From positions 124,001-188,000 of the forward strand of contig JAGFMI010000012.1 in assembly GCA_021030905.1 (NCBI GenBank): DNA of 64,000 nucleotides. The letters run 5' to 3'. Positions 32,341 to 42,678 of this stretch are shown in pieces (the first letter of the stretch is position 1; each line of letters starts with the position of its first letter). Origin of the DNA: Pyrenula massariospora. Taxonomy: Eukaryota; Ascomycota; Eurotiomycetes; Pyrenulales; Pyrenulaceae. The notes under the pieces were generated by a model, which saw nothing but the letters and a program-made list of their open reading frames with translations, had not been told where the DNA came from and did not search any database. A program made the position numbers and the translations under genes.

Positions 32341-33344
32341 AATTGACAACCAGAGAAAATGTGAAGTGATCGTGCGCGTGGCGAGGTTGATTTCTTCACT
32401 TGGTCAACGTCGCATTGGTTATGAGAGATATACTTTGAGGGACTTTTCTTGACCGTCCTCTGAAATTAAACTATTTTCAGTTTGATCTAAGGTAACTTTT
32501 GTACCCCCGTCATCTGTTCTAGGCCTTCTGGAGTGTTGCACCGTAGTAATTCTTAGTACAACAACTTATGTTTCTGGCTGGAGGTTCCAGCTAGGCAAGG
32601 CTGGAAGATAGAAGTCTTGGCACCCTCTACCGGCTAATGCTCGGCTTAAGGGGCCCTTCGACGAGTCCGGCCACACTGGCAAATGCATGTCTTGGCATCC
32701 AGCATTGTTCGGAGAACGATTTAGGTGGACAAGCAGATGTATGTGTATTTTACGTTACATACCAATACATTGTACTTTTTTCGTTGACCATGCAGAATGC
32801 TCTTAGACAACAAACACTATGTCACCCGCCGATTTCCTCCCTCTCACATTAGGCCATGGTCCCAGGCAACATGACGTAAATTAGATGTCGCATTGAGATG
32901 CTCAAAATTTGCGCTGGCGCACTGGTTTCCGTTGAAGCGAGGTGTAGCTAGCCATGCAAAGCTACTAGCAAAAACAATTGTCTTGCCTCCCGAGCTCAAG
33001 CCACTAAGTCACAGTCGTATAGTCAAAATCATCCCAAGGAAGTAGAATGCGATTGTCTTGAATGTTGAGTCATAACGATATCTCAGACGTCTTCCAGCTT
33101 AGACCTGAGAGTTGTCGCATTCTCGCCTTGCGTTAAGTCTTCGACTAAAATTGGACTACTTAGTGTCCTTGAAAGATTCCGCCAGTGAAGGCCATTTCTC
33201 ACATGTCTTCAATTTGCGCATTTGCATCTCGAAATTGGTCTAACAGTGTCATTCCCAGTGCTACTTCTTAGGATTCTTCAGCTCGGCTCAAAATTGGAGA
33301 CTTTCCTATTCTATTCCTACTTTTAGATCAATTTCTGTCCCTCA
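32341..33344. other. Intergenic 1 kb between divergent genes
   Basis: No gene supported. This is the promoter region of the hydrolase (minus) and of the broken secreted-protein gene (plus). Confidence 0.5.
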
Positions 33345-35033
33345 ATGGCTGGTCCCTCTGCGGCTACCCTCCTTCCAGAAGTCGGTGAGTCATATCTTCC
33401 CTTTCTTTAGACCCTTGCTAATAATACCGCCTAGGTCTCAGTGCGGCGTTCACTCTGATTGCATTAGCACCATTTCTTCCGACCTTAATGAAAAAGCCAG
33501 AGGGCCCCCATACTACAGTTGTCGTTGCAGCAGGACAGCCCCATGTAAGTTTTCATTCTCGTGGGGCCCAGCGAGATTTAGTCAGGCCTGTAGTACCTCT
33601 GTCTCACGTCTTGACGACTCGCCGGCCTGGCTAACAACTGATTTTTGGCGGCTCGAAACTTTCGAGGACCACAGGCACAAATCTGCAATCTTTGCCGCGG
33701 AGAGTTTTGATGGTCAGGCTCCTAATATTGCTCTTTTCACGAATGACGGCGATCGTATCGGTACCTCGAAAGGTACAAAATGTATCAAAGATGGCAAAGT
33801 TATGTCTATTGACGTTATTCATTGGGACGGTAAAAGCGGGAATCCTGGCGCTGCGTACATGACTGTTTCTGCCGGATTCAGTGGAGACGCAATCTGCATC
33901 AGTCACATGGCTGTTCTTGATTCAACAGACGGTGAAGGTGCTGGAGACTTTCGATTTGTCCTAGGCGAGATTGCTGCGACGTGTAACAACGGCACGGGTA
34001 CAGACTGGCCATGGTACTACTCAGATACGGTGATGGAGATCGATAAGGATAGCCAGCAGTACTATTCCTATCCCGCTTGTCTTATGATTGACAGAGATGC
34101 TTACGTAGGTCCCAAGCCAGAATTTCAAAAAGCTACTTTTAAATATGAAGGATTCCAGATACACTTAATGTAAATTCCTGTCCCACGAGGAGCCGAAGGA
34201 TACTAAGAAGTAAACTGCAGGGACTTTAGCAAGGACAACTCTTTCTTCAACTCGTGGCAAAATGACACCACCTAAATGTGCAACCCCCCTTCCAGATTCC
34301 ACATGTACGAGAAGCTCAACGAGCTGCAATGTCCAAACATCTTCACGCAAACTAATGTGCCTGCAGGGGCACTCCTCCCCCTCCCAGAGACTGTGGCTTG
34401 CGAGCCTTCAGTGAAATATCCTAATCCCTATCTCGACCCACCTTGCAGTAATGCAACGCTAGACCTAGAGGTATGCCCATACGGTGCCGAGATCCTCTAC
34501 GAGCGCACCGGCGAAATGGACCCAGTGAAAGCCCAACAACAGGCAGATATCGCAAACACTTCAAACGGCAAGAACTACCGCAGGACGCAGGAAGCCGATG
34601 AGCAGGAGACATCTTCGGACGGGTCTGCGGCAGAAATTGTGCCAGGTAAAGAAACATCCCCTACCGAAGACTTAGTGACCGAGAATAATCCAGACGCACA
34701 AGCATCCTCCTCAGAAATCATGCCGAAACGCCAGCCCCTGCACCGCCAACTGATCCGAGCTCCATCGAAGAGCACAGCGCTCTTCGACTCTGCGGCGACA
34801 AGGCCACCGTCGGACCCGATTTCTTCTCCGAGCATGAGCAGGTCCTCTGCCAGACGAGCACTCACACGGTGTTTCCGGTGTGTAGCTCGCAGAGGGCGGA
34901 AGACTGCTTCGACGTCGAGACGGAGCTTTTAATCTACGATAGAGATCCGGTGAAGCTAGCGCGCCGCGGCATGGCAAAGGCGCCGGAGGATAACGAGTAT
35001 GTTTCGGTTAAGAGGTGGACAAGGCACCACTAA
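33345..35033 (+). pseudogene. Broken gene for a secreted/anchored fungal protein
   Basis: Exons 33345-33384, 33435-33544, 33586-34169 and 34221 onward splice cleanly in phase. They encode an N-terminal hydrophobic segment (AAFTLIALAPFLPTLM), then a globular part (GTKCIKDGKVMSIDVIHWDG, GDAICISHMAVLDS). In exon 4 the frame meets TAA at 34273-34275, directly followed in the same frame by CNPPSRFHMYEKLNELQCPN, which belongs to the same protein type. Further on, a -1 type shift between about 34715 and 34760 is needed to reach the conserved end (PDFFSEHEQVLCQ, TVFPVC, DRDPVKLARRGM) that stops at 35031-35033. The intact frame before the stop would give 262 aa. An alternative acceptor at 34295-34296 would skip the stop in frame but not the frameshift. 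Two lesions favour a pseudogene. The full-length family is of unknown function. Confidence 0.7.
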
Positions 35034-35490
35034 TATCCTGGCAGGAGAGATGGAGCGCGGCAAATCCTTACAAATGGACGAAACTAGCCATTGCCCGATG
35101 AGAGCTATAAAGAGCTCTTCGGGCACAATTCAAGCACTAGACGCTTGCTTGATCGACGTTAACCCGGTCTCATTGATGTCTAATGCAGATGTCCAGAATT
35201 GAGGGTAAAAATGCTCCGTGCCCTTGTGCCTCGATCAACAACAGCACCTGTTCAAGCCGGCTCCGCTTCCCTCTGTATGTACTCCTCTCGTTTTAGACTT
35301 TCTATGCTTGATGTTGCATAATATAACGGCTCACATTTCCGCGGTCGAGCTCTCCGTCATGTCTTCACTCCTACGTCCTGACTTCATCGCCCTCAATCAT
35401 GACGAACCCATCACCGTCCGCTGAATGCAGCAGTGTAAAGCTCCTCCAGGGCTCCTACACGGCGCTAGTAAAACGCTAGTAACGCGAATC
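35034..35490. other. Intergenic
   Basis: Between the broken gene and the lipase-like gene, which converge. Nothing is recognised. Confidence 0.5.
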
Positions 35491-36810
35491 TTAAGGAGTC
35501 TGGTAGAAGATCTTTGCAAGAGCCAGGTACCAGTTCTGGTTCGACTGATATCCCGAGCCCGGCATCGCCGGCTCAGCTTCCGTCGTCGTGCCAGAACCCT
35601 TCAACGGTCTCCCCGCGAATCGGTCTGCGATCCAATCCATCCAGATCACTTGTGAGCCCACCATCGTTGGTACATGGTCCAGACCTGGCAATCGGACGTA
35701 TTCTAGGGGTGCGGTAGGGAACTCGTGCAGCGTTTTCTCAACGGCGGCAGTGGCGTTGTTGACGTTGAGGAGCTGGTCCGCCTCGCCGTGGACGACGAGC
35801 AAGGGCTGGGCAATTTCCTGACCGCCGTTGGCCACCGTATCTGCAAACTTTCGGATTAATTCATTCTGTGTCCAGTTTGGTTGGAAGAGCTGCACGTCTG
35901 AAAGCAATGTTAGGAAAGTGCTGCTGCATGCCCCAAGCGCATGCACTAGGGCATATTTCTCCTGACCGTCCGCAGTCAGAACGTCTGCAGGCTTGAAGTC
36001 AGGAAAGAAGGCATCGATCCCAGCCAGCATGCCAAAGCCAACCCATGAAAGCACTGGATCTGATTCTGCGAGAACATGTGTCACGGGAGCGATGGCCACA
36101 GCACCCAGGTAGCCCTCGACCGGCTCCTTGGCTTGACGCTGGGCAGCTGCCCACGCAGAGCCTCCCCCTTGCGAATGCCCGATGATTACAAATTGCTTTC
36201 CTAATTGCGGAAATGCGGTTTGGGCGGCTTGAACAGAGTATAAAAGATCATTCGCTTGGGATGGACCCGACAAATACTCGTGCACAATAGGCTTGCCCGA
36301 CGCCGTTTTCCCAACGCCGAGTCCAGCGTAGTCAGTCGCGACCACGACGTAACCATGCTGTGCGAGACTGAAAGGAGCTTGAAAGTGTTGCCAGAGATTG
36401 ATCATGTGGGACGGCGCACAATTCGGCGAGAGTCCACTCGTGCCATGGGACCAAGCAACTACTTGATACCCGTCTGCCGACTTTCGTGGGGAGTACGGCC
36501 AGAGAACGTAGGCTGAGACAGGGACAAGAGAGCCATTCAGAGTCTTGGATTGGTAGATGAACCGGGACAATGATGTTGCAGGAGGCAGAGAGAAAAGCGT
36601 CGCGTCCGTCTCTCGTTCCACCTTCAGCAATGTGCCAGGCGCTGCATCTAAGCTCCCGGCTGGAGCGACGTAGAAAGCATTATCGAAGACGGAACCATCA
36701 GCCCATTGCTTTCGCTCCCATTCGAGCGCTTGTTGGGTGATCTCAGGAAGCGATGCTTCTATGCTTGCCTGAGACGGCTGGGCCGTATCCACGTCGTCTT
36801 GCGCATTCAT
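35491..36810 (-). CDS. Secretory-lipase-family alpha/beta hydrolase lacking a signal peptide
   Basis: Single exon, 439 aa, ATG at 36810. The sequence fits the fungal LIP/secretory lipase family: SAYVLWPYSP, VVAWSHGTSG, GYVVVATDYAGLG, nucleophile elbow IIGHSQGGGSAW, LLVVHGEADQLLNV (acid) and LPGLDHVPT (His). The catalytic triad therefore appears complete. The N-terminus is acidic and polar (MNAQDDVDTAQPSQ), without the signal peptide usual for the family, so the product may be intracellular, unless an upstream exon encodes one. Members hydrolyse triacylglycerols or other esters. Confidence 0.85.
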   Translation of the reverse strand: MNAQDDVDTAQPSQASIEASLPEITQQALEWERKQWADGSVFDNAFYVAPAGSLDAAPGTLLKVERETDATLFSLPPATSLSRFIYQSKTLNGSLVPVSAYVLWPYSPRKSADGYQVVAWSHGTSGLSPNCAPSHMINLWQHFQAPFSLAQHGYVVVATDYAGLGVGKTASGKPIVHEYLSGPSQANDLLYSVQAAQTAFPQLGKQFVIIGHSQGGGSAWAAAQRQAKEPVEGYLGAVAIAPVTHVLAESDPVLSWVGFGMLAGIDAFFPDFKPADVLTADGQEKYALVHALGACSSTFLTLLSDVQLFQPNWTQNELIRKFADTVANGGQEIAQPLLVVHGEADQLLNVNNATAAVEKTLHEFPTAPLEYVRLPGLDHVPTMVGSQVIWMDWIADRFAGRPLKGSGTTTEAEPAMPGSGYQSNQNWYLALAKIFYQTP

Positions 36811-37712
36811 GGTGGCCTGACCGCCTCTGAACCGAGGTTATCGTTGTCTTGTAATCTGTAGTAGAATGAAGGTTGTCGATAGTAAATTAAAGCCAGACTG
36901 AAAAAGAAAAATGTGATGCAAATGCGTGTCAATCCCGATTTGGGATCTGAGATAGGTTCTATTAGGCTTGACGGATACGGTCAAGGGGATTGGCGATACG
37001 GAAGGATTGGGTATCAGCAACTAGCGTGAACTTATCTGCATCTACTTTTCTTTATGCTTGTAGATGCTCCAATGGCTCCAATGGCTCCAACACCTCAGCC
37101 TGAACATCCGTGCGTAAGCCCAATCTTTGTCGATGGCATCCGAGATTGAGATTGTCGCGGCCTATGAAGGATCGGTCTGAGGATCCGAGCATCTCCAGCT
37201 GCACAAGGGCGACACAAACAGGTAGTAGACGAAAGCGAAGTCGAGAAGCCACTTGATTGAGAGGTCCAATCTGCTTTTTGCGGTGTAGCGAGAGAAAGTA
37301 CCTTGATTTCACCGTTTTCACATTATTTTGAGTATAGATAGTCCATGAGTACTCCACTCTTGACTTTGCTTCCATCTAATCCCAAGAATCTCCCTTAACC
37401 TTTAAGCGTTCAATTCATTATATTAGGACCGGTATCATAGGGATCACCGTTTGTTTCTACGTTCGGCTCTCGTTTCGCTTTCAGTTCGCTTACAATTTGC
37501 TTACGATTCGCTTCTGTTTTAGCCTTGGATGTATGTGGGTGGCCACACGAAAGAACTGAGCGATGGAGGCGTGCCATATCCGGAGCATCCCGTAGACAGC
37601 CAATTACACTGTGAAGCCGACTACTAATGAAGGACATTAGTGTGACTGAAATTCTTTGATTCAACCGAGCCACCGGACTTGGCCTGAATTGGCCCATGAT
37701 TAATTTGCCTCA
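36811..37712. other. Intergenic 0.9 kb
   Basis: Lipase-gene promoter and 3' flank of ade1. It includes a short 9-bp tandem repeat at 37066-37092 and several TTCGCTT words near 37475-37510. Confidence 0.5.
37066..37092. repeat. 9-bp tandem repeat, three copies
   Basis: GCTCCAATG repeats at 37066 and 37075, with a third copy differing in its last two bases (GCTCCAACA at 37084). Confidence 0.8.
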
Positions 37713-38712
37713 TCACCTGGGCGTCTGCTGTAGCGCCGTTGCTTCGAAATTCTCCATCGTTTGACCCGTTAGAGCCTCAAATGCGTGCCGGTATCTCTCC
37801 GAAGTCTCCAACATTATTTCCTCTGGGAGCTGCACATCAGACTTTCCCTTCAGACCTTCTTTTGTTAACCAGTCCCGCAAGCCCTGTTTGTCGAGACTCG
37901 CTTGCGGGCGGCCGACTTTATAGTTTTCGAGTGACCAAAATCGTGACGAGTCGGGAGTCAAAACCTCGTCAACGAGATAGATCTTGTCCGTCTCCTCGTC
38001 AATACCGAACTCGAATTTTGTATCGGCGATAATGATACCTCGGTCATGAGCATAATCCTTGGCTGCGGTGTAGATTTCGATGGAAAGTCTCTGGATCTCA
38101 GCAAGATAGCCCTTGCCGACAATCTTTTCGGCTGAAGCGTGGGCGTTGTTAGCAAGCTGTAGGAAGGAGAAAAGGTTTCAGCTTACCCTCTGCGATGCTT
38201 ATGTTCTCATCGTGTGCCCCAGCTTCCGCCTTCGTGCTAGGGGTGAATCTCGGTCCGCCAGAAATCTCTTGACATTCATTCAGGCCCTCAGGTATCTTTT
38301 CCCCATTCACAGTCCCAAATTTCTGGTACTCGGACCATGCGGACCCTGTGATGTAGCCTCGTACGATGGCCTCAATTGGAAACGTTTTGAGCCGTTGTAC
38401 TTGCATACTACGGAACAGTAAATCCTTTTTCAGTGGTTCGGAAATCTCGTCAGGGAGGTTGAGATCCAATAAGTGTGTTCGAAGTCCGCTGATTCTGGAC
38501 GAGAGGAACTGAAACCAGTAATATGAAAGCAAGGTGAGGATCTTGCCCCTTCCGGGAATACCATTTGCCATATTGACATCGAAAGCTGAGATGCGATCCG
38601 TTGCTACAAAGAGCAGTCGGCCTGGCTTGGACTTGATTTCGTAGATCTCACGAACTTTTCCGCTTGAGAGCAATGGCAAGGCACCTTGTAGATTTGACTG
38701 AACGTAGGCCAT
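37713..38712 (-). CDS. ade1: SAICAR synthetase (phosphoribosylaminoimidazole-succinocarboxamide synthase)
   Basis: Two exons, 38712-38187 and 38131-37713, phase-1 junction, 314 aa. The start MAYVQSNLQGALPL is chosen as the first Met that matches the family; the open frame continues 27 codons upstream. Conserved parts: SGKVREIYEI and LLFVATDRISAFDV (ATP-binding N-lobe), IEAIVRGYITGSAW (SAICAR signature 1), then DTKFEFGID and LVDEVLTPDSSRFW across the second exon. The enzyme adds aspartate to CAIR in the seventh step of de novo purine synthesis in the cytosol. The gene is transcribed away from eIF1, with which it shares a 0.77-kb upstream region. Confidence 0.96.
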
Positions 38713-39486
38713 GATCGAATGATTGCTGAAGAAGGATTGCAGGAGCGCGCTAATGACGCGTGGTAATATATAATTATAAAAGATGCTCTTCAAATTGCTG
38801 ATTAATGATGAGTTGCGATTAGGAACGTAGATGGCCAGCCATCGTGGACTAATTATACGGGGAGAATTTGGCGGCTCAAGGATATCAAGTGATGAGAGGT
38901 GAGCTGGAATGTCATCAATTACTGGAGTTCATCAGTCCCTCACTGTGTGAATAAGGGACGCTTTCCAAATCAAACTCGTGCTTTTTGCTCTCTATGGAAG
39001 ATTCCTGCTCGTCTGCCGCGTTTCTGGCCGGGTGCCCGTGAACCAGGTTTCTTTGTTTACGACGTGTAGCAGAGAGCGCGTTCGAAAGTCACAATTTCGT
39101 TTATCTTGGAGATCTTATCTCTCCTGAGGTGCTGAAATTGGCCATGTGTCATCAGAGTTATTCTCCATGATTTTCACATGGAGAGGCTGTGCGAGGCTGT
39201 GAATCACCACAAGCGGCGAATGATTTTCCGTTCCGTAACGGGCGGCGCAGCGCTTTGGAGCTTAGCGCCGAATGAGAGGCAGCAGAAACGGCGATCGCTC
39301 CAACCCCACCATCTCTCCCTCTCCCTCTCCCTCTCTTCCTCTGACTCGTAATTCAACACAACCCCATAACAACGCCACAGGCTCTCCACTCAACACATTC
39401 AGATACTCAGAATCTTTACACAATCGCATCACAGCTATCCGCATTCAACAACTCTATCCAAACCGTTACCAGCAAATAACGAGTTT
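38713..39486. promoter_or_regulatory. Divergent promoter of ade1 and eIF1
   Basis: A 0.77-kb region between two divergent housekeeping genes. A C/T-only tract (repeats of CTCTCC) at 39311-39342 lies 145-175 bp before the eIF1 start, as often seen upstream of highly expressed fungal genes. One TGACTC (39342-39347) is present; its function is untested. Confidence 0.5.
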
Positions 39487-40173
39487 ATGTCAACTATCCA
39501 AAACCTCAAAACCTTCGGTAAGCCTGACGACTCCCTGCCCACGGATTGTCCACTGTTTGCGCCTACAGCACGCATGAAATTCGTATGAATGTTTGCTCTA
39601 TGAAGCAGATGTGGACTTTATGTCCGCGGCAGCCTACACGTGTTCCTTCCAATTGCTCAGTGGGCTAACACTGGACTCTCGCAGACCCCTTCGCCGAAGC
39701 CGACGAAGACCAAGGGGACGTCAAACAGTCTCAAAATTACATCCACATCCGGATCCAGCGTACTTTCAACCATTTCTCCTATTGTTCGCGCAACGTCTGA
39801 CCTGTAATAGAACGCAATGGTCGCAAGACTCTGACCACAGTCCAAGGTCTCCCGAAGAAGTTCGATCAAAAGAAAATCCTCAAGGTCATCAAGAAGAAGT
39901 TCGGTACGTGACGCACTGTTTTAGGAAACTCTATCACTAGGGAATTTATACTGAGAAGCGCTAGCTTGCAATGGCACTATCGTCAACGACAGTGAGATGG
40001 GCGAGGTGATTCAGCTCCAGGGTGATCAGCGCAAGGATGTCCAAGAATTCTTGGTCGATAAGAAAGAAGGCCTTGAGCTTGATGCGAAAACCATCAAAGT
40101 ACGACAATGCTACTTGCAACGCTGGCTTAAAGAGACCGAAAATGCTGACACGTCTTAGGTCCATGGGTTCTAA
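39487..40173 (+). CDS. sui1: Translation initiation factor eIF1 (SUI1)
   Basis: Five exons: 39487-39517, 39685-39759, 39811-39903, 39965-40098 and 40159-40173; 115 aa. The product starts MSTIQNLKTFDPFAEADED and ends KTIKVHGF, which is the full eIF1 length. The conserved core NYIHIRIQQRNGRKTLTTVQ, KKFDQKKILKVIKKKFACNG and LQGDQRKDVQEFL is intact. eIF1 binds the 40S subunit near the P site and controls start-codon fidelity. The first coding exon is 31 nt and the last is only 15 nt (VHGF plus stop), so the gene is easily missed by ORF finders. Confidence 0.97.
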
Positions 40174-41894
40174 ACCTCGATCCCAGCGTCCCGCCCCCAC
40201 ATCCGCCTCAGATATGGAGGACAGATAGGAGTGGCTCCTTCAATCAAGACCTTATTCCATACTTCTTGCCGGCTATGGTCCTTTGTTTTGAGGGTGGAGC
40301 CAGCGTCCTTGCACTGGCCGTGATACAGCATAAGAAAAACATACTACGGATGGGATAACGGTGGGCGTTGGAACATATACCCATGACTTGATAGATCATC
40401 GCATGACGACACAGGATCAGGCTGGTGCGAGGGCATTTTCCATACTTGCTTTTCTTTTGTGTTACGCGGGATACGGATTGGAGGCTGTTGCGACGTCAGT
40501 TTTCTGACGACAGTATCTGACAGAGGGGCTGCTCTTTCTTCCTGGCAGAGAATCATGTCGCTCGTTTTACTAATAGCAAGTTGCTAGAAAGTCAAATTAC
40601 ATTGCATTGCTATTGTCTGACACGCGTCCTGAAATATTTTCTCATCAGTGCTCATAAAACTCTAATATACCTAAACCGAAGTCAGGTCCGCACACGTGCA
40701 CCCAGAGAGGGGCCCTTCTACCGAGAGCAGTTTGAAAGTTCAAGACTCAAAGAGACAACTATAACCTCTGGTGTACCTACGTATCAAAGTCAAATCATGT
40801 CCTTATGTTGCTAAAACCTTAAATACGAGTAGTAACAATTCGAAAGTTCGTAGCGAGTAGTCTCCGAGTTGAGACACGGCTCGTGCATATGTATAGGCCG
40901 GCTTTTCACAGGAGTCTATAACTGAGCTTGATGAATGCAGTGGCGAGCAATTGGGTACGGAAATCTTGGAGGGATGGCATGATGCATTTCACAATCTGGT
41001 ACTTGAGGAACGCTTATGTGGTGAATCACGTGTGCTTGCAGTATAGTGAAATTTAATCCGCAACAGTGTGCTGGATTCGGTGCAATTCCAGTCACCATTT
41101 GGTCAGGCCGGAGAAGTGTTGGGCTTCGTACATGTGGCAAGGTTTCTTGACTCCTCTCCGAGGACGCTAAAGAACCCTGTGAAATTAATTATCAATCCGA
41201 GTGCTCCCATAGCAGGCGATAAGCAATCCTTCAGCGTGTGCATAAGCTTGGAAAATTCTATTCAGGCAAGGAATATAGACTGAAATCGTGTGGAACCATT
41301 GGAAACACCATCTACTCGATACCAGTACTGACCGAGCAACTTGCCACGTTCCGCACGTGTGCACGGGAACAAGGGATCTGACTGTATATCTCACCTTGTC
41401 CTTACATTAGCCACGACTTAATCTTGCCATCCAGCCCGTACCCCTCATAAGGAGAAAAAAAGTCTGGTCCTGGCTGAAGACATCCAAGCAAAGTCGCACT
41501 CATCTGAGGCTAACACACCATGATGATTTAGTGAACTGACGGCGGGATTGGAGAAAGTGGCAAACTCCTTAATCTGGCGTAGAAATCGTGGAAGCTGTTG
41601 AGATGAGGGTCTTTAGTTGTAATGAGCTCGCGATTTCTGCTTTGCTCTCTGTTTTTTGTGTTTAGTTGGGATGGCAAGTAGAAGGTTTGTCATCTCCGGG
41701 CCGCAAGGCTGAACTAAGGAGGAAAAGGCTGATGGCTCGGGAAACTTTCCAGAAGACAAGCCTAAGCTCTTCCAAGGACATGTTCGCGGCGTTTCAAAGA
41801 TCGAAGATTTCTCGTTGTGAGGAACTTAACGCGAATTTTCTAAATTGAAGAACTTTGCCTCCTTTTCAATTATCCTAACTCAAGATACGCGGAA
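40174..41894. other. Gene-free interval, 1.7 kb
   Basis: No coding gene could be assembled from frames and splice sites. The last 300 bp are the promoter and leader of the Asterix homologue. Confidence 0.45.
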
Positions 41895-42678
41895 ATGTCA
41901 TCGAAAAAAGATATGCGCAGGCCAGATCTTGGTAAGTTCCCTTGTGAAGACTTGCCGTTCGGTGCAGAAGCAGGTGGCTGATTGCATATCGCAGTAATAC
42001 CTTATGTCGACCCCCCTAAGGAGAAGAACGATGGTGATTTGAGCTGTGCGTTTCTTTGAATACCGCCACACTGGACGCAAAAGCTGATGGATGAAAGCGA
42101 CGTTCACAAGCACCATGCCCATGGCTGCGGTACGTGGCCTGATGCCCTCTCCTGTCCTTGGGACAAGGCAGATCACTAATTACGGCTGAGGATTAGATGT
42201 TCATGCGCAATAAGTGAGTCTGGGACAGGATGCGTCCTTGGCTGCAACATGGCTGACGAAAGCTCCATGCAGGATGCTTGGATGGTAAGACTTTCTCAAC
42301 ATCAATGGACGAACGTCTACAAAATGCACGGAAGAACGATCACGAATGAGTACTTTGTAGGGCCTCACTGGTTATCTCCCTTCTGCAGTGGCTAGCCGAG
42401 ACACCTGAGCAGAAGAAAAATGCTGCAACGCCTGGTTATCTTGGAGTGGTAATGAGCTGTAAGAGGTGCTTCCTTACCTACTGTCGGCTAAGGCTTACTA
42501 ATTACGCGTCCTACAGTCATGGCAGTAGCGGTCGTATGTTTATTTGCTGGTCTCGACTCTTGTGTCTCAGTGCTGATATGTTGCGAGCCAGACTTATTTG
42601 CCCCTATTCATGCCACCACCCCCAAACATGCGCGGCGGAACGGGCACAGAAGCACCACCAGCGGCACCGCCTCCGTGA
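41895..42678 (+). CDS. Asterix/WDR83OS-like ER membrane protein (PAT complex subunit)
   Basis: Eight exons: 41895-41931, 41995-42045, 42098-42129, 42197-42213, 42273-42284, 42361-42458, 42517-42533 and 42592-42678; 116 aa, all phases consistent. The protein begins MSSKKDMRRPDLVIPYV, continues with STMPMAAMFMRNKMLGW, WLAETPEQKK, TPGYLG and ends VTYLPLFMPPPPNMRGG, the hallmarks of the UPF0139/Asterix family. In animals Asterix pairs with CCDC47 at the Sec61-associated PAT complex to shield polar membrane segments during insertion; the same role is inferred here. Two to three hydrophobic segments are seen. Exons of 17, 12 and 17 nt make it invisible to simple ORF scans. Confidence 0.93.

Noticed and set aside
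39342-39347. TGACTC between ade1 and eIF1, considered as a Gcn4/Bas1-type site for purine genes
   Set aside because: A single six-base match, 630 bp from ade1; too weak to claim.
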